A program made the position numbers and the translations under genes. The notes beneath the pieces are model-generated. The model worked only from the letters and a program-made list of their open reading frames with translations. It did no database searches and was not told the DNA's origin. Below are positions 1-8,889 of a stretch of 64,000 bases of DNA, piece by piece; position 1 is the stretch's first letter; every line of letters begins with the position of its first letter. Source of the stretch: Muricomes sp049840515 (GTDB lineage: Bacteria > Bacillota > Clostridia > Lachnospirales > Lachnospiraceae); the NCBI GenBank assembly GCA_049840515.1, contig JASGKW010000011.1:1-64000 (forward strand), written 5' to 3'.

Positions 1-2
1 AA

Positions 3-572
3 GCTTATCAGAATGCTTACGGGTGTTCATATGAAACAGCAATGGCAGAAGGGTGCAAGCTCACAAGAAATCCTAAGATAAAAGCTGAAATAAACCAGTT
101 AAAGCAGAACAGGTTTAATCGTGAGATGCTGGATGAGTCAGATATCTTTCAGAAATACATGGATATAGCCTTTGCTGATATTACAGACTTTGTGGAATTC
201 GGACAGGAAGAAATTCCTGTTATGACTATGTATGGTCCGTTAGAGGTAGAAGACGAAGAAACGGGCAAGAAGAAAAAAGTCACTAAAGTTATAAACACCG
301 TTCGTTTTCGTGAGCATGGAGAAGTAGACGGAACTCTGATATCCGAAGTAAAACAGGGCCGGGACGGAGCGAGTATTAAACTACCAGACAGAATGAAAGC
401 TTTGGACTGGTTATCCGAGCATATGGATTTTGCTACTCCGGAACAGCGGGAGAAATTAAAATTACTTGAAGCGCAGCGAAAAGCACTGGAAAAAGGAAAC
501 AATGATGAGGTTAACAACGAAGATATAATAATTATTGATTCATGGAGCGGTGATGAAAATGAAGAGGATTAA
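3..572 (+). CDS. terS: phage terminase small subunit (5' end cut by window)
   Basis: DNA-recognition subunit of the phage packaging motor. The reading frame is open to the left edge. Codons before the first ATG (position 42) read AYQNAYGCSYETA, which is typical terminase helix-turn-helix sequence and joins smoothly to the ...GCKLTRNPKIKAEI motif, so the gene starts outside the window and ATG 42 is internal. The C-terminal half is charged and acidic, as expected for the part that contacts the large subunit. The end overlaps the start of the large-subunit gene, giving translational coupling. It is the first gene of a canonical head-to-tail late operon. Confidence 0.85.
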   Translation, partial: AYQNAYGCSYETAMAEGCKLTRNPKIKAEINQLKQNRFNREMLDESDIFQKYMDIAFADITDFVEFGQEEIPVMTMYGPLEVEDEETGKKKKVTKVINTVRFREHGEVDGTLISEVKQGRDGASIKLPDRMKALDWLSEHMDFATPEQREKLKLLEAQRKALEKGNNDEVNNEDIIIIDSWSGDENEED

Positions 573-1899
573 CATACAAAAAGAAGTTAACCCACATTTC
601 CGCCCTGTATGGACCACAAAAGAGCCGTATAACGTCCTTAAAGGTGGTAGAAACAGCTTCAAGTCTTCTGTAATAGCATTGCTATTGGTGTTCATGATGA
701 TACCATTCCTCAACAAGGGGCGGAAGGTAAATATAGTTGTTGTTCGTAAAGTTGCCAATACAATCCGTGACTCTGTATTCCTTAAGATACAGTGGGCGTT
801 GTCTAAGTTCGGATTGCTGAACAGATTCCAGTGTAATGTTGCACCATTCAAGATAATGCATAAAAAGACTGGTTCAACATTTTTCTTTTATGGTCAAGAT
901 GATTTCCAAAAGCTGAAATCCAATGATATTGGGAACATTATCGCAGTTTGGTATGAAGAGGCCGCGGAGTTCGCAAATAGTGAAGAATTTGACCAGACGA
1001 ACGCTACATTCATGCGGCAGAAACCGCCTGATGTGGATACAGTTAAATTTTTTTGGAGTTATAATCCTCCCAGGAATCCGTATCATTGGATTAATGAATG
1101 GTCTGAATCACTTAAGGGACAATATAACTACCTTGTGCATGAATCTAACTACCTCAATGATGAGTTAGGATTCACAACTCCACAGATGATAGAGGAAATC
1201 AATCGTATCAGAGATAATGATTATGACTATTACAGATACCTGTATTTGGGCGAAGCTGTCGGACTGGGAACCAATGTATACAACATGGCACTATTCCACG
1301 AGATAACGGAGTTGCCTACTGATGACAGGATAATAGCATTGTATTATTCATCTGATGTTGGACACCAGACTTCCGCAACATCCTGTCTGTGCTTCGGATT
1401 GACCGCCAAGGGTAGTGTCATACTGCTTAACATGTATTATTATAGCCCGGCAGGAAAAGCCGTTAAAAAGGCGCCTAGTGAGCTGGCAAGCGATATACAC
1501 AATTTTGTCTCCAAGACTTCCCGTCATGAATGTGTAGGGAACGCTCCTATTGTAAACAGAACGATAGATTCAGCAGAAGGTGGATTGAGGAATCAATACC
1601 TTAAGGATTACGGGCAGAGCTGGCATCCGGTAGCAAAACAGAAAAATGTAGACATGATTGATTACGTCCATGACTTATTAGCTCAGGGGCGTTTTTATTA
1701 TTACAGTCCTACAATAAAAACCGGACTTCCTAATTGTGATAATTTGAGATTATTTATAGAGGAACATAAGAAGTACCAGTTTGACGAAAAGACACTTAAC
1801 AGTGATGACCCGAAGGTTATCAAGGAATTTGACCATTCTGTAGATGCCTTTAAGTATGTATGTGTGGATAATGCCAGGGATTGGAGGCTGAAAAGGTAG
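553..1899 (+). CDS. terL: phage terminase large subunit
   Basis: ATPase/nuclease that pumps DNA into the prohead and cuts it (Terminase_3/PBSX type). The Walker A-like GGRNSFKSS lies near residue 32, and a Walker B-like segment IIAVWYEEAAEF near residue 120. The C-terminal half holds aspartates in an RNase H-like nuclease arrangement (SSDVGHQ, DSAEGG). I prefer ATG 553 because MKMKRINIQ begins the usual family N-terminus; an upstream ATG at 535 lies further inside terS. Length of about 448 residues is normal. The gene overlaps its neighbours on both sides. Confidence 0.93.
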   Translation: MKMKRINIQKEVNPHFRPVWTTKEPYNVLKGGRNSFKSSVIALLLVFMMIPFLNKGRKVNIVVVRKVANTIRDSVFLKIQWALSKFGLLNRFQCNVAPFKIMHKKTGSTFFFYGQDDFQKLKSNDIGNIIAVWYEEAAEFANSEEFDQTNATFMRQKPPDVDTVKFFWSYNPPRNPYHWINEWSESLKGQYNYLVHESNYLNDELGFTTPQMIEEINRIRDNDYDYYRYLYLGEAVGLGTNVYNMALFHEITELPTDDRIIALYYSSDVGHQTSATSCLCFGLTAKGSVILLNMYYYSPAGKAVKKAPSELASDIHNFVSKTSRHECVGNAPIVNRTIDSAEGGLRNQYLKDYGQSWHPVAKQKNVDMIDYVHDLLAQGRFYYYSPTIKTGLPNCDNLRLFIEEHKKYQFDEKTLNSDDPKVIKEFDHSVDAFKYVCVDNARDWRLKR

Positions 1900-1907
1900 G
1901 TGATTAC

Positions 1908-3440
1908 GTGGGAATTATACAGACGATTAAAAATCTATTCAAGAGAGGAGGATATATAGCAATGGGAGAAAGGCTGGCTACAATAAATGACCACCCGAAG
2001 GTCAATATAGACCCACACGAACTGGAACGCATTTCACGTGATTTCAGGGAGTATGCTGGTAATTATCCGCTTGTAAAATATATTAATTCAAACAATGATG
2101 CTTGTGAACGGGATTACTGCTTTCTTAATATGCGGAAGTTAACATCAGAGATGATGTCTTCGCTTGTATTCAATGAACAGGTTGAAATTAAAGTTGACAA
2201 TGAAGAAGCGGATAAGTTTATACAGCATATATTCGAGCACAATGACTTTAAGAAGAATATGATTCGCTACCTGGAACCTATGTTTGCCGCTGGGGGGATT
2301 GCAGTCAGGCCATATGTGGACTCAGATACAGGAGAAGTGGAGTTTTCATGGGCTTTGGCAAATGCGTTTTTCCCGTTAAGACATAATTCAGGCGGCATAA
2401 CAGAAGGTGTCATGATGTTCAGCACTGTAAAAACCGAAAATAAGAAGACTGTATATTATACGCTGCTTGAATTCCATGAATGGAACGATACGGATTATGT
2501 TATAACCAACGAGTTATACCGTTCAGAAGACCAGACGGTAATAGGTGATAAGGTTCCGCTAGGCTACAATGATATATATGACGGAATAGAACCTGAGACA
2601 ACTATTACTGGATTAAATAAGCCGATATTCAATTATTTGAAGCCGAGTGGATTCAACAACTTCTCGTTGGACAGCCCTCTTGGTGTTGGAATCTGTGATA
2701 ATGCATCCACTACCCTAAAACAGATAAATGATGCCTATGACCAGTTTAACTGGGAAATCAGGATGGGACAGAGAAGCGTAATTGTCAGTGACCATTTACT
2801 TAATTATACATTTGATGAAAAGGGAAATAGAAGTGGCGCAATATTTGACCCGGATATAAACATCTACAAAGCTATGAGGATGGATGATGGCAAGGAAACT
2901 GTGAAGGATATTACAAACGATATCCGAACAGAGCAATATATAGCTGCAATCAATCAGTTTTTCAAAACACTTGAAATGCAGATGCAGTTATCGGTTGGTA
3001 CATTCAGTTTTGATGGACAGAGTGTTAAAACGGCAACTGAAATTGTGTCAGAGAACTCTCTTACATACCGCACGCGGAATATGCAATGTAACGAGGTGGA
3101 GAAGTTCATAAAAGGATTGATTGTTTCAGTTCTTGAAATAGCGGCAGCTACAACAATAAATAGTAGCAAGCTATATACCGGAGAAATACCAACATTTGAG
3201 CAGATAAGCGTTGACTTTGACGATGGCATATTCGAAAGTGCGGAACAGAAACTTGAATTCTACAGTAAGGCTAAAGCTGCCGGTGTGATTCCTCCAACAA
3301 AAGCTATGGAGGGTATATTCAAAATTACTGAGGAAGAGTCTATGAAGTGGCTAAAATTGATTATACAGCAAGAAACAATGGTAGACCCGGCTGAGATTGA
3401 ACAGGAGGCAGTGGATGAGGAAATAGGAGAAGAAGAATAG
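1908..3440 (+). CDS. phage portal protein
   Basis: Dodecameric portal (SPP1 gp6-like, about 510 residues) through which DNA enters and leaves the capsid. The sequence after the start (GIIQTIKNLFKR) matches the common portal N-terminus. An upstream ATG at 1881 is in frame, but the Shine-Dalgarno-like AAAGGTAGGTG sits just before GTG 1908, so I choose the GTG. The C-terminus is strongly acidic. It lies between terL and the minor capsid protein, the standard place. Confidence 0.9.
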   Translation: MGIIQTIKNLFKRGGYIAMGERLATINDHPKVNIDPHELERISRDFREYAGNYPLVKYINSNNDACERDYCFLNMRKLTSEMMSSLVFNEQVEIKVDNEEADKFIQHIFEHNDFKKNMIRYLEPMFAAGGIAVRPYVDSDTGEVEFSWALANAFFPLRHNSGGITEGVMMFSTVKTENKKTVYYTLLEFHEWNDTDYVITNELYRSEDQTVIGDKVPLGYNDIYDGIEPETTITGLNKPIFNYLKPSGFNNFSLDSPLGVGICDNASTTLKQINDAYDQFNWEIRMGQRSVIVSDHLLNYTFDEKGNRSGAIFDPDINIYKAMRMDDGKETVKDITNDIRTEQYIAAINQFFKTLEMQMQLSVGTFSFDGQSVKTATEIVSENSLTYRTRNMQCNEVEKFIKGLIVSVLEIAAATTINSSKLYTGEIPTFEQISVDFDDGIFESAEQKLEFYSKAKAAGVIPPTKAMEGIFKITEEESMKWLKLIIQQETMVDPAEIEQEAVDEEIGEEE

Positions 3441-3453
3441 GGGGGAATGGTAG

Positions 3454-4941
3454 ATGAGAGATATCCCCAAACAAATTGATTTATGGTCCTGTCAGATGTC
3501 GGAATTATACAATTCATTAGAGGGCGAGATAATCCGGGCAATCATCAAACGTATATCCAACGGACATACAGACATTCTTGACTGGCAGATGCAAGCCATG
3601 AAAGATCTTAGATTGTATAACACGGATGTTACAGAACTGGTCTCTAAGGTAACTGGTTTCTCCGAGAAGGAAGTAGAGAGGATGTTTTCAGAGGCCGCAA
3701 AGGAAACCATAGGCGGTATAGATGACGCTGTCCCTTATGACACATTAGATGTACCAAGCAATCTTGATACCGTAATGAGAAGCTATTATAACCAGTGCTG
3801 GAGTGGGATTGACAATTATGTCAACCAGACACTTATAAGCACTAATTACGAATATGGCAGTGCAACCACAAGGGCATATACACAAGTCCTTAACCGTACA
3901 CAGGCATTGTTCAATACGGGGATATATACGTTGGATGAAGCTATGTGTGCATCTGTAAGTGAGTTGGCGGCCAAAGGGATTAAATCAACATTTGTTGATA
4001 AAGGCGGTCATACATGGAGTATGGAACGTTATGTTAGGACCGTAATGCAATCTACACTGTCAAATACATACAATGAGTTACGCACTTCCCGGATGGTAGA
4101 GTATGGTATTTACACAGTTATAGTAACATCCCATATGGGGGCCAGAAAAGCCTGCACTAGAATACAAGGGAATGTAGTGGACTTGCGTCCGGTGTCCGAT
4201 GTTACCGATAGTGAGTATCTTTCTATCTATGACCCATACTGGCAGGCTGATTATGGCAGCCCGGGAGGACATAGGGGGTGCAACTGCAAGCATAACCACA
4301 TAGTATTCATTCCTGGTGTCAACACTAATAACCAACCTAAATATGACGAAAAGGAAAATGAAGAGGTGAGAAACTTGCAGGCACAGCAGCGCAGGCTTGA
4401 AAGGGCGGTTGTGAAATGTAAGAAAAACAAAATGGTATCAGAAGAAATGGGAGATTCCGAAGGTGCCAAAATGTGGGGCAGAAAGATTAGAGGTTATCAA
4501 GGAAAGATAAGGGAACTTGTTGCCAGCAATAAATATTTGGCAAGGGACTATAAGCGTGAAAAAGTGTACACTCCGCTTGATTTATTATTGGAAGAACGCA
4601 GGAAACATGATACAATAAGAGCACAAATAAACCCTGAAAAGTATAATCGGCATGTACAAGGAACAAAGGAATATGAGGACTACCTGCAAAGAGGTACGAG
4701 AGCAGGAGGCAGTCCAAGCTACATGACAAAGACCTCTGATGAAATGCAGGTTCTTCTTGATGGATTATTGAGTGAGAATGATATACAGAAATCAAGAGTT
4801 ATAAAAGATTTTGATGAAACAATCGGTGTATTTGTGAATCAGACAACAGGTGAGGAACACAGAACCACAAGAGGTACAATACATATATCAAAAACAGGAA
4901 TTCATGTTGTGCCAGCTTTACCAAGAAAAAGGAGGGAGTAA
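3454..4941 (+). CDS. phage minor capsid protein with C-terminal toxin-50-like domain
   Basis: The N-terminal ~290 residues match the Phage_min_cap2/Mu F-like minor head proteins injected with or attached at the portal vertex: long helical region, then a CxR...GHRGCNC-type metal/cysteine region near residues 227-285. The middle (310-370) is a charged coiled coil. The last ~55 residues (DFDETIGVFVNQ, then GTIHISKTGIHVVPA) resemble the polymorphic toxin type 50 (Ntox50) domain found at the ends of phage head proteins. The role of that domain in phage is unknown; delivery with DNA into the host or resistance to host defence are inferences. Start: ATG behind AGGGGGGAATGG. Confidence 0.85.
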   Translation: MRDIPKQIDLWSCQMSELYNSLEGEIIRAIIKRISNGHTDILDWQMQAMKDLRLYNTDVTELVSKVTGFSEKEVERMFSEAAKETIGGIDDAVPYDTLDVPSNLDTVMRSYYNQCWSGIDNYVNQTLISTNYEYGSATTRAYTQVLNRTQALFNTGIYTLDEAMCASVSELAAKGIKSTFVDKGGHTWSMERYVRTVMQSTLSNTYNELRTSRMVEYGIYTVIVTSHMGARKACTRIQGNVVDLRPVSDVTDSEYLSIYDPYWQADYGSPGGHRGCNCKHNHIVFIPGVNTNNQPKYDEKENEEVRNLQAQQRRLERAVVKCKKNKMVSEEMGDSEGAKMWGRKIRGYQGKIRELVASNKYLARDYKREKVYTPLDLLLEERRKHDTIRAQINPEKYNRHVQGTKEYEDYLQRGTRAGGSPSYMTKTSDEMQVLLDGLLSENDIQKSRVIKDFDETIGVFVNQTTGEEHRTTRGTIHISKTGIHVVPALPRKRRE

Positions 4942-4942
4942 G

Positions 4943-5179
4943 ATGCTGGGAAACATCAATATGTATGACTATGAAGGTCATATTGTACAGATAATCAAGA
5001 ATGACGGTAATGTTGTTATCGGATGGGCTGATGCCTGTGAGACAGATATGGATAACGATATAGGGGATGCATTCAACATCGATACCGGATGCAAGCACCT
5101 TCCCTACTACTGGCCGGATACATGCTATCCAGTTACAGTATATCTAAATGATGTGAAAAGCATCGACATTATAGAATAA
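4943..5179 (+). CDS. small phage protein, unknown function
   Basis: A 78-residue acidic protein starting MLGNINMYDYEGHIVQI, directly after a strong AAAGGAGGGAG site and 1 bp after the minor capsid stop, so it is surely co-translated. The frame is open further left, but nothing upstream looks coding. It is rich in Asp and Tyr and appears to be a compact beta fold (HIVQIIKNDGNVVIGWADAC). Proteins of this size after the minor capsid protein are common in Firmicutes siphophages and are unassigned. Confidence 0.7.
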   Translation: MLGNINMYDYEGHIVQIIKNDGNVVIGWADACETDMDNDIGDAFNIDTGCKHLPYYWPDTCYPVTVYLNDVKSIDIIE

Positions 5180-5181
5180 TG

Positions 5182-5214
5182 AGCATCTAATCGTAAAGGT
5201 TAGGTGCTTTTATT
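5182..5214 (+). terminator. intrinsic terminator after packaging block
   Basis: Stem AGCATCTAA / TTAGGTGCT with one G-T pair around a TCGTAAAGG loop, followed by TTTTATTAT. It begins 2 bp after the stop of the 78-residue gene and separates the packaging block from the scaffold/capsid block. Confidence 0.75.
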
Positions 5215-5298
5215 ATGCCCCGGGCAAGGCGTAAAAAGGCTTATGTGACTAACGAATGGTGATGCAACCACGTAAAAAGCGTATAGGAGGAAAACATT

Positions 5299-5889
5299 AT
5301 GAATTATCAGGAGTATTTAATTTCAAAAGGATTGACAGAGGAACAGGCAAAAACGGTTATTGATGGAATGGCTGAAAACAAGTTCTATCTTGCAAGCGAA
5401 GAGAATCTTGATGAACGCTATACAAAGCTAAAGGCTCAGAAAGAAGGGCTTGAAACTCAAATCAGAACCAATCAAGAAGAACTTGAAAAGCTCAAAAAGG
5501 ACTCTGAGGGAAATGCAGAACTGACTAAGCAGTTAACAGAACTCCAGATGGCCTTTGACAATTCCAAAGCAGAATCAGAGACAGCATTAAAGGAGCAGCA
5601 AAAGGAATTTGCTATCAAATTAGTATTGAAGGATAGTGAAACATTAGACACGGATATTGTCATGGGGTTACTTAATAAAGATTCCATCAATGTCACTGAC
5701 GATGGACTTCATGGCCTAAAAGAGCAGTTGGAGAAAATCCAGGAAGAAAAGCCGTATCTGTTTCAGAAAACCGAGTCTGAAAATGAAAATCCTGACACTC
5801 CTAACATTGTAACTCGAGGGAACGCGATAGGAAGAGACAATAAGAATTTGTCAGACCCATTCGCAGCAAAATTAGCAAAATATGAATAG
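5299..5889 (+). CDS. phage capsid scaffolding protein (GP20-like)
   Basis: A 196-residue, strongly helical, charged protein. Residues 1-30 (NYQEYLISKGLTEEQAKTV) are the GP20-family N-terminus. Residues 35-100 form a coiled coil rich in E, K and Q, and the C-terminal third binds capsid in related phages. It is expected to template prohead assembly and leave before packaging. A good GGAGG site precedes ATG, and the gene sits immediately upstream of the major capsid gene, as in related phages. Confidence 0.88.
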   Translation: MNYQEYLISKGLTEEQAKTVIDGMAENKFYLASEENLDERYTKLKAQKEGLETQIRTNQEELEKLKKDSEGNAELTKQLTELQMAFDNSKAESETALKEQQKEFAIKLVLKDSETLDTDIVMGLLNKDSINVTDDGLHGLKEQLEKIQEEKPYLFQKTESENENPDTPNIVTRGNAIGRDNKNLSDPFAAKLAKYE

Positions 5890-5906
5890 AAAAGAGGAAA
5901 AAGATT

Positions 5907-6794
5907 ATGTCAACAGCGAATCAGAACTCAGCAGCAAGAAGTTATCAGAAACAGTTTAGACAGCTATTACAGGCAGTATTTAAGAAACAATCTTACTTTG
6001 CGGACTTTTTCGGCGGGAGCATAGAAGCGCTTGACGGTGTACAGCATAACGCAGTGGCTTTCAGCGTAAAGACATCAAACATCCCGGTTGTAGTGGGAAC
6101 TGCCTACAACAAGGGCACAAATGTGTCCTTTGGACCCGGAACGGGGAACAGCACAAGGTTTGGACAGAGAACAGAAATTATCTATACAGACACCGATGTG
6201 CCGTACACTTGGGAATGGGTATTCCATGAGGGCATTGATAGGCACACTGTGAATAATGACATTTCAGCAGCAGTGGCGGACCGTCTTGACCTTCAGGCGC
6301 AGGCAAAAGTACAGAAGTTCAATACACAGCACAGTGGCTTTATTTCTTCCGTTGCCGGACATGAAGAAACGCTTGCAGATTACACCGCGGACAAGGTTCT
6401 TGCATTATTCAATGCTTTGTCAGCTTATTATGTGAACATTGAGGCGATTGGAATCAAAGTGGCGGCAGTGAATACGGAATTATACAATGCGATTGTAGAC
6501 CACCCGCTTGTTACAACGGGTAAGAACTCATCCGTAAATATTGATGAGAATGGTATCCTTAGATTTAAGGGGTTCCAAATTAAGGAAACGCCAGATACCT
6601 TATTTCAGACTGGGGAATGCGCTTATATCTATGTGCAGAATGTAGGTAAGGCATTTACTGGAATCAATACTGCAAGGACTATTGAATCTGAGGACTTTGA
6701 CGGAGTAGCCTTGCAAGGAGCAGGAAAAGCCGGAGAGTTCATTTTAGATGACAATAAAAAAGCGGTAGTAAAAGTCAAGACGGTAAAGCCGTAG
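5907..6794 (+). CDS. phage major capsid protein
   Basis: A 295-residue main shell protein. After MSTANQNSAARSYQKQFRQLL, it carries the FADFFGG...DGVQHNAVAFSVKTS pattern seen in clostridial phage capsid proteins. It ends with DDNKKAVVKVK, a normal C-terminus for the group. No HK97-type cleaved N-terminal delta domain is evident, which agrees with a separate scaffold gene. A -1 frame stays open across its stop codon and leads into a HeH domain (see the next entry). Confidence 0.9.
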   Translation: MSTANQNSAARSYQKQFRQLLQAVFKKQSYFADFFGGSIEALDGVQHNAVAFSVKTSNIPVVVGTAYNKGTNVSFGPGTGNSTRFGQRTEIIYTDTDVPYTWEWVFHEGIDRHTVNNDISAAVADRLDLQAQAKVQKFNTQHSGFISSVAGHEETLADYTADKVLALFNALSAYYVNIEAIGIKVAAVNTELYNAIVDHPLVTTGKNSSVNIDENGILRFKGFQIKETPDTLFQTGECAYIYVQNVGKAFTGINTARTIESEDFDGVALQGAGKAGEFILDDNKKAVVKVKTVKP

Positions 6795-6829
6795 GCAGGG
6801 CGTTAGAAGGCTCTGCTAACTACAGTGTA

Positions 6830-6931
6830 ATGACAAATGCACAGCTAAAAGCTTTGTTGGATGATAACGGTATCACATACAAATCGAATAGCAACAAATC
6901 GACATTGATTCAGTTATTAGAGGAAGGCTAA
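6830..6931 (+). CDS. HeH/LEM-like 33-residue peptide, possibly a frameshifted capsid tail
   Basis: ATG 6830 begins a HeH/SAP-type DNA-binding helix-extension-helix peptide (MTNAQLKALLDDNGITY). There is no convincing Shine-Dalgarno site close to the ATG. The same frame is open back to 6758, just after a run of six A in the capsid gene, and would read a Ser/Gly linker into this domain. It could therefore be a separate mini-gene or the tail of a -1 frameshifted capsid protein. The stop codon lies inside the loop of the following terminator. Confidence 0.6.
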   Translation: MTNAQLKALLDDNGITYKSNSNKSTLIQLLEEG

Positions 6932-6946
6932 AGTTTCCTCTTTTTT
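6920..6946 (+). terminator. intrinsic terminator after capsid/HeH
   Basis: Stem GAGGAA / TTCCTC followed directly by TTTTTT. The TAA of the HeH frame (6929-6931) lies in the loop. Confidence 0.75.
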
Positions 6947-6956
6947 GGGGGAATAC

Positions 6957-7361
6957 ATGGATTACTTAACATATGCAGAATTTCAGGAAATCGTTGGTGA
7001 AGATACCATATCGGAAGAGGATTTTAACAAACGCATGAAAAAGGCAACATTGGTTCTTGATAACATCACTGACAATTTCTACCAATTTAATGATATTACA
7101 AAAGATTATAAATTCCGTTCAGCTAAGTTTAAGGAGGCACTATCTTACCAGATAGTTTACTTCGTGGAACTTGGAGCAGATACTTATGAGGGAATCAATA
7201 AAGCGCCTCAGTCATTTTCTATAGGGCGGACAAGTGTATCTAATGGTAGCCGATATAATGCCTCAGGTGCAAATGAAACAAAAAGCCTTGTAGCAGAAGA
7301 TGTGCTTATAGTTCTTGAAGGCACCGGACTATTGTATCGAGGAGTAAGGGGGTGTCGATGA
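6957..7361 (+). CDS. phage head-tail connector protein
   Basis: A 134-residue protein of the gp6/gp15 adaptor type: LTYAEFQEIVGED..., then helical segments (KRMKKATLVLDNITDNFY), and a C-terminal Gly/Ser-rich stretch. Adaptor rings attach under the portal. ATG 6957 (MDYLTY) follows GGGGGA; an ATG 12 bp earlier lies in the terminator T-run and is unlikely. It is directly after the capsid genes and before the minor capsid series. Confidence 0.75.
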   Translation: MDYLTYAEFQEIVGEDTISEEDFNKRMKKATLVLDNITDNFYQFNDITKDYKFRSAKFKEALSYQIVYFVELGADTYEGINKAPQSFSIGRTSVSNGSRYNASGANETKSLVAEDVLIVLEGTGLLYRGVRGCR

Positions 7362-7702
7362 TGGTGATATCAAAGCCGCCTATTGAGTCCCTAGTTGATG
7401 CAATGGTCTATGAACAGATATCCGGAAAGGATGATTACCAGCGTCCCACATATGCCGAACCTGTCACAATATCCAATGTAAGGATAGATAGGAACACAAA
7501 ATACACCTATACACCAAACGGAAGAGTTCTCATTTATAACGCAATTATTTTTTGCTATGCTGGGCTGACTACGCCGATGAAGGAATTCATTACCGAATCA
7601 CGTGTCACATTTGGCGGAAATGAACATATCATTACCAATGTCCTAAAAAACTATGAACCATATTCTGGTAATATATATTCTGTAGAGTTAGAGGTGGTTT
7701 AA
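7358..7702 (+). CDS. putative minor capsid protein / head-closure protein (Minor_capsid_1-like)
   Basis: About 114 residues, beta-rich (ERV-free; NVRIDRNTKYTYT, ESRVTFGGNEHIITNVLKNYEPYS), of the length and position of head-completion or stopper proteins. It overlaps the connector stop by 4 bp; ATG 7358 follows GGAGTAAGGGGG. GTG 7352 is a less likely alternative start. Family assignment rests on position and general resemblance to Minor_capsid_1. Confidence 0.7.
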   Translation: MMVISKPPIESLVDAMVYEQISGKDDYQRPTYAEPVTISNVRIDRNTKYTYTPNGRVLIYNAIIFCYAGLTTPMKEFITESRVTFGGNEHIITNVLKNYEPYSGNIYSVELEVV

Positions 7703-7719
7703 TTGGGGTAAGTATAAAG

Positions 7720-8055
7720 GTGAATTTGGATGGAGTATATAAAAAGTTGGATGAAAACGCCATGAATCGAGGGCGGTATGCTATGGCTAATCAGATGCTT
7801 GCGGACATGGAGCGATTTGTGCCAAAACTGTCCAATACCATGCGAACAACAGGACATGTGTCTGAAAACGGAAAGGCCATTATATGGCGGACCAAATATG
7901 CAGAGGCACAATTCTATGGAACTAATGGGATAGTAGTGTTTAAGAAATATACAACACCCGGAACAGGTTCAAGATGGGATTTGAAGGCCAGTAATATATA
8001 TATGCCTACATGGAAAAGGGCATATTTGATGGGAGCAGGAATATGGATTTTTTAA
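7720..8055 (+). CDS. minor capsid protein (Minor_capsid_2-like)
   Basis: A 111-residue protein with the typical KKLDENAMNRGRYAMANQML start, a central HVSENGKAIIWRTKYAEAQFYG region and a WKRAYLMG end, as in tail-completion/HK97 gp10-like proteins. The first usual start codon is GTG 7720. The frame is open upstream, and the residues it adds (GVSIK before VNLDG) look family-like, so initiation at ATT 7702, right behind GAGGTGG, is possible. Confidence 0.7.
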   Translation: MNLDGVYKKLDENAMNRGRYAMANQMLADMERFVPKLSNTMRTTGHVSENGKAIIWRTKYAEAQFYGTNGIVVFKKYTTPGTGSRWDLKASNIYMPTWKRAYLMGAGIWIF

Positions 8056-8423
8056 AAGAAATAACTAAAAAGATTAATGAATCTCTGTCGCTCCCTGTGA
8101 GGATTAAAAAAGGGTATCTTGATGTTGGAGAGAGTCTTGTAATGTATCCACTTCCTGGAGGGAAAAAAGCGAAGGAATATATGGATGGAGCGAAAGACAT
8201 CTCCTTAAACTATGAAATAGCCATGAAATCACAGGACCCTGAGCTATTAGGACGTTCACTTTGGAGTATTTCGGATTTCATTGAGAATTTAGACAACTTG
8301 GAAAGTGAAGACTTTACATTCAATTCAATACAGATAACGAACAAGCCATATATCACCGAGGCAGGTGAACAGAACTGGCTTGTTTTTTTACTGGATTTTG
8401 AAGCAAAAATAACAACATATTAG
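8043..8423 (+). CDS. minor capsid / tail terminator protein (Minor_capsid_3-like)
   Basis: A 126-residue protein starting MDFLKEITKKINESL at ATG 8043, behind GGGAGCAGG and overlapping the previous stop. Length and order (connector, closure, completion, this gene, then tail tube) are those of a tail terminator that caps the tail tube. The sequence LVMYPLPGGKKAKEYMDG is typical of this family. Confidence 0.7.
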   Translation: MDFLKEITKKINESLSLPVRIKKGYLDVGESLVMYPLPGGKKAKEYMDGAKDISLNYEIAMKSQDPELLGRSLWSISDFIENLDNLESEDFTFNSIQITNKPYITEAGEQNWLVFLLDFEAKITTY

Positions 8424-8433
8424 GAGGTTACCT

Positions 8434-8889
8434 ATGAGACAAAAAAACGCCCTTAGAGGGCACTTTATCGGAGAATTCAATCCTCAAAGCCCTACAACTC
8501 AGCCCACTACTTGGCTTGAGTTGGCTAAATGGATTTCTACTGTTGGAGATGAAACAGAAGAGAAAACAGATGATACAGGTTTTTATGATGGAGATGGAAC
8601 ACCTGAAACATCTGTTATTGGTGTATCTGGAGCTTACAGTTTTGAAGGATTCTACGATTCTGAGGACCCAGCCCAGGCTATGATTGCCGGTATGAAATAC
8701 AAAGTTGGAGATGAAAGAAAAGTATGGCACAAGGTAGTTTCTGCCGCAAAGGATAAACAATATGTTGGCGTTGCAACTGTATCAGACATTATTGCGGGTG
8801 CCGGTGATGCCACGGAGTTTGAGGATTTCTCATGTACTATTACCTACAATCAGTTACCTAAGGAGGGACCAGCAACGGGGGAACCGTAG
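8434..8889 (+). CDS. phage tail tube protein
   Basis: A 151-residue tail tube (major tail) protein: LRGHFIGEFNP at the start, a central WLELAKWISTVGDETEEKTDDTG-like loop, and a beta-rich DFSCTITYNQLP end. It precedes the tail chaperone pair and tape measure gene, as expected. The stop at 8887-8889 is followed in the -1 frame by an uninterrupted acidic tail (next entry), so a longer form may exist. Confidence 0.85.
   Translation: MRQKNALRGHFIGEFNPQSPTTQPTTWLELAKWISTVGDETEEKTDDTGFYDGDGTPETSVIGVSGAYSFEGFYDSEDPAQAMIAGMKYKVGDERKVWHKVVSAAKDKQYVGVATVSDIIAGAGDATEFEDFSCTITYNQLPKEGPATGEP

Noticed and set aside
8428..8760. Minus-strand frame opposite the tail tube gene
   Set aside because: Shadow of a real phage gene in a one-directional late operon.
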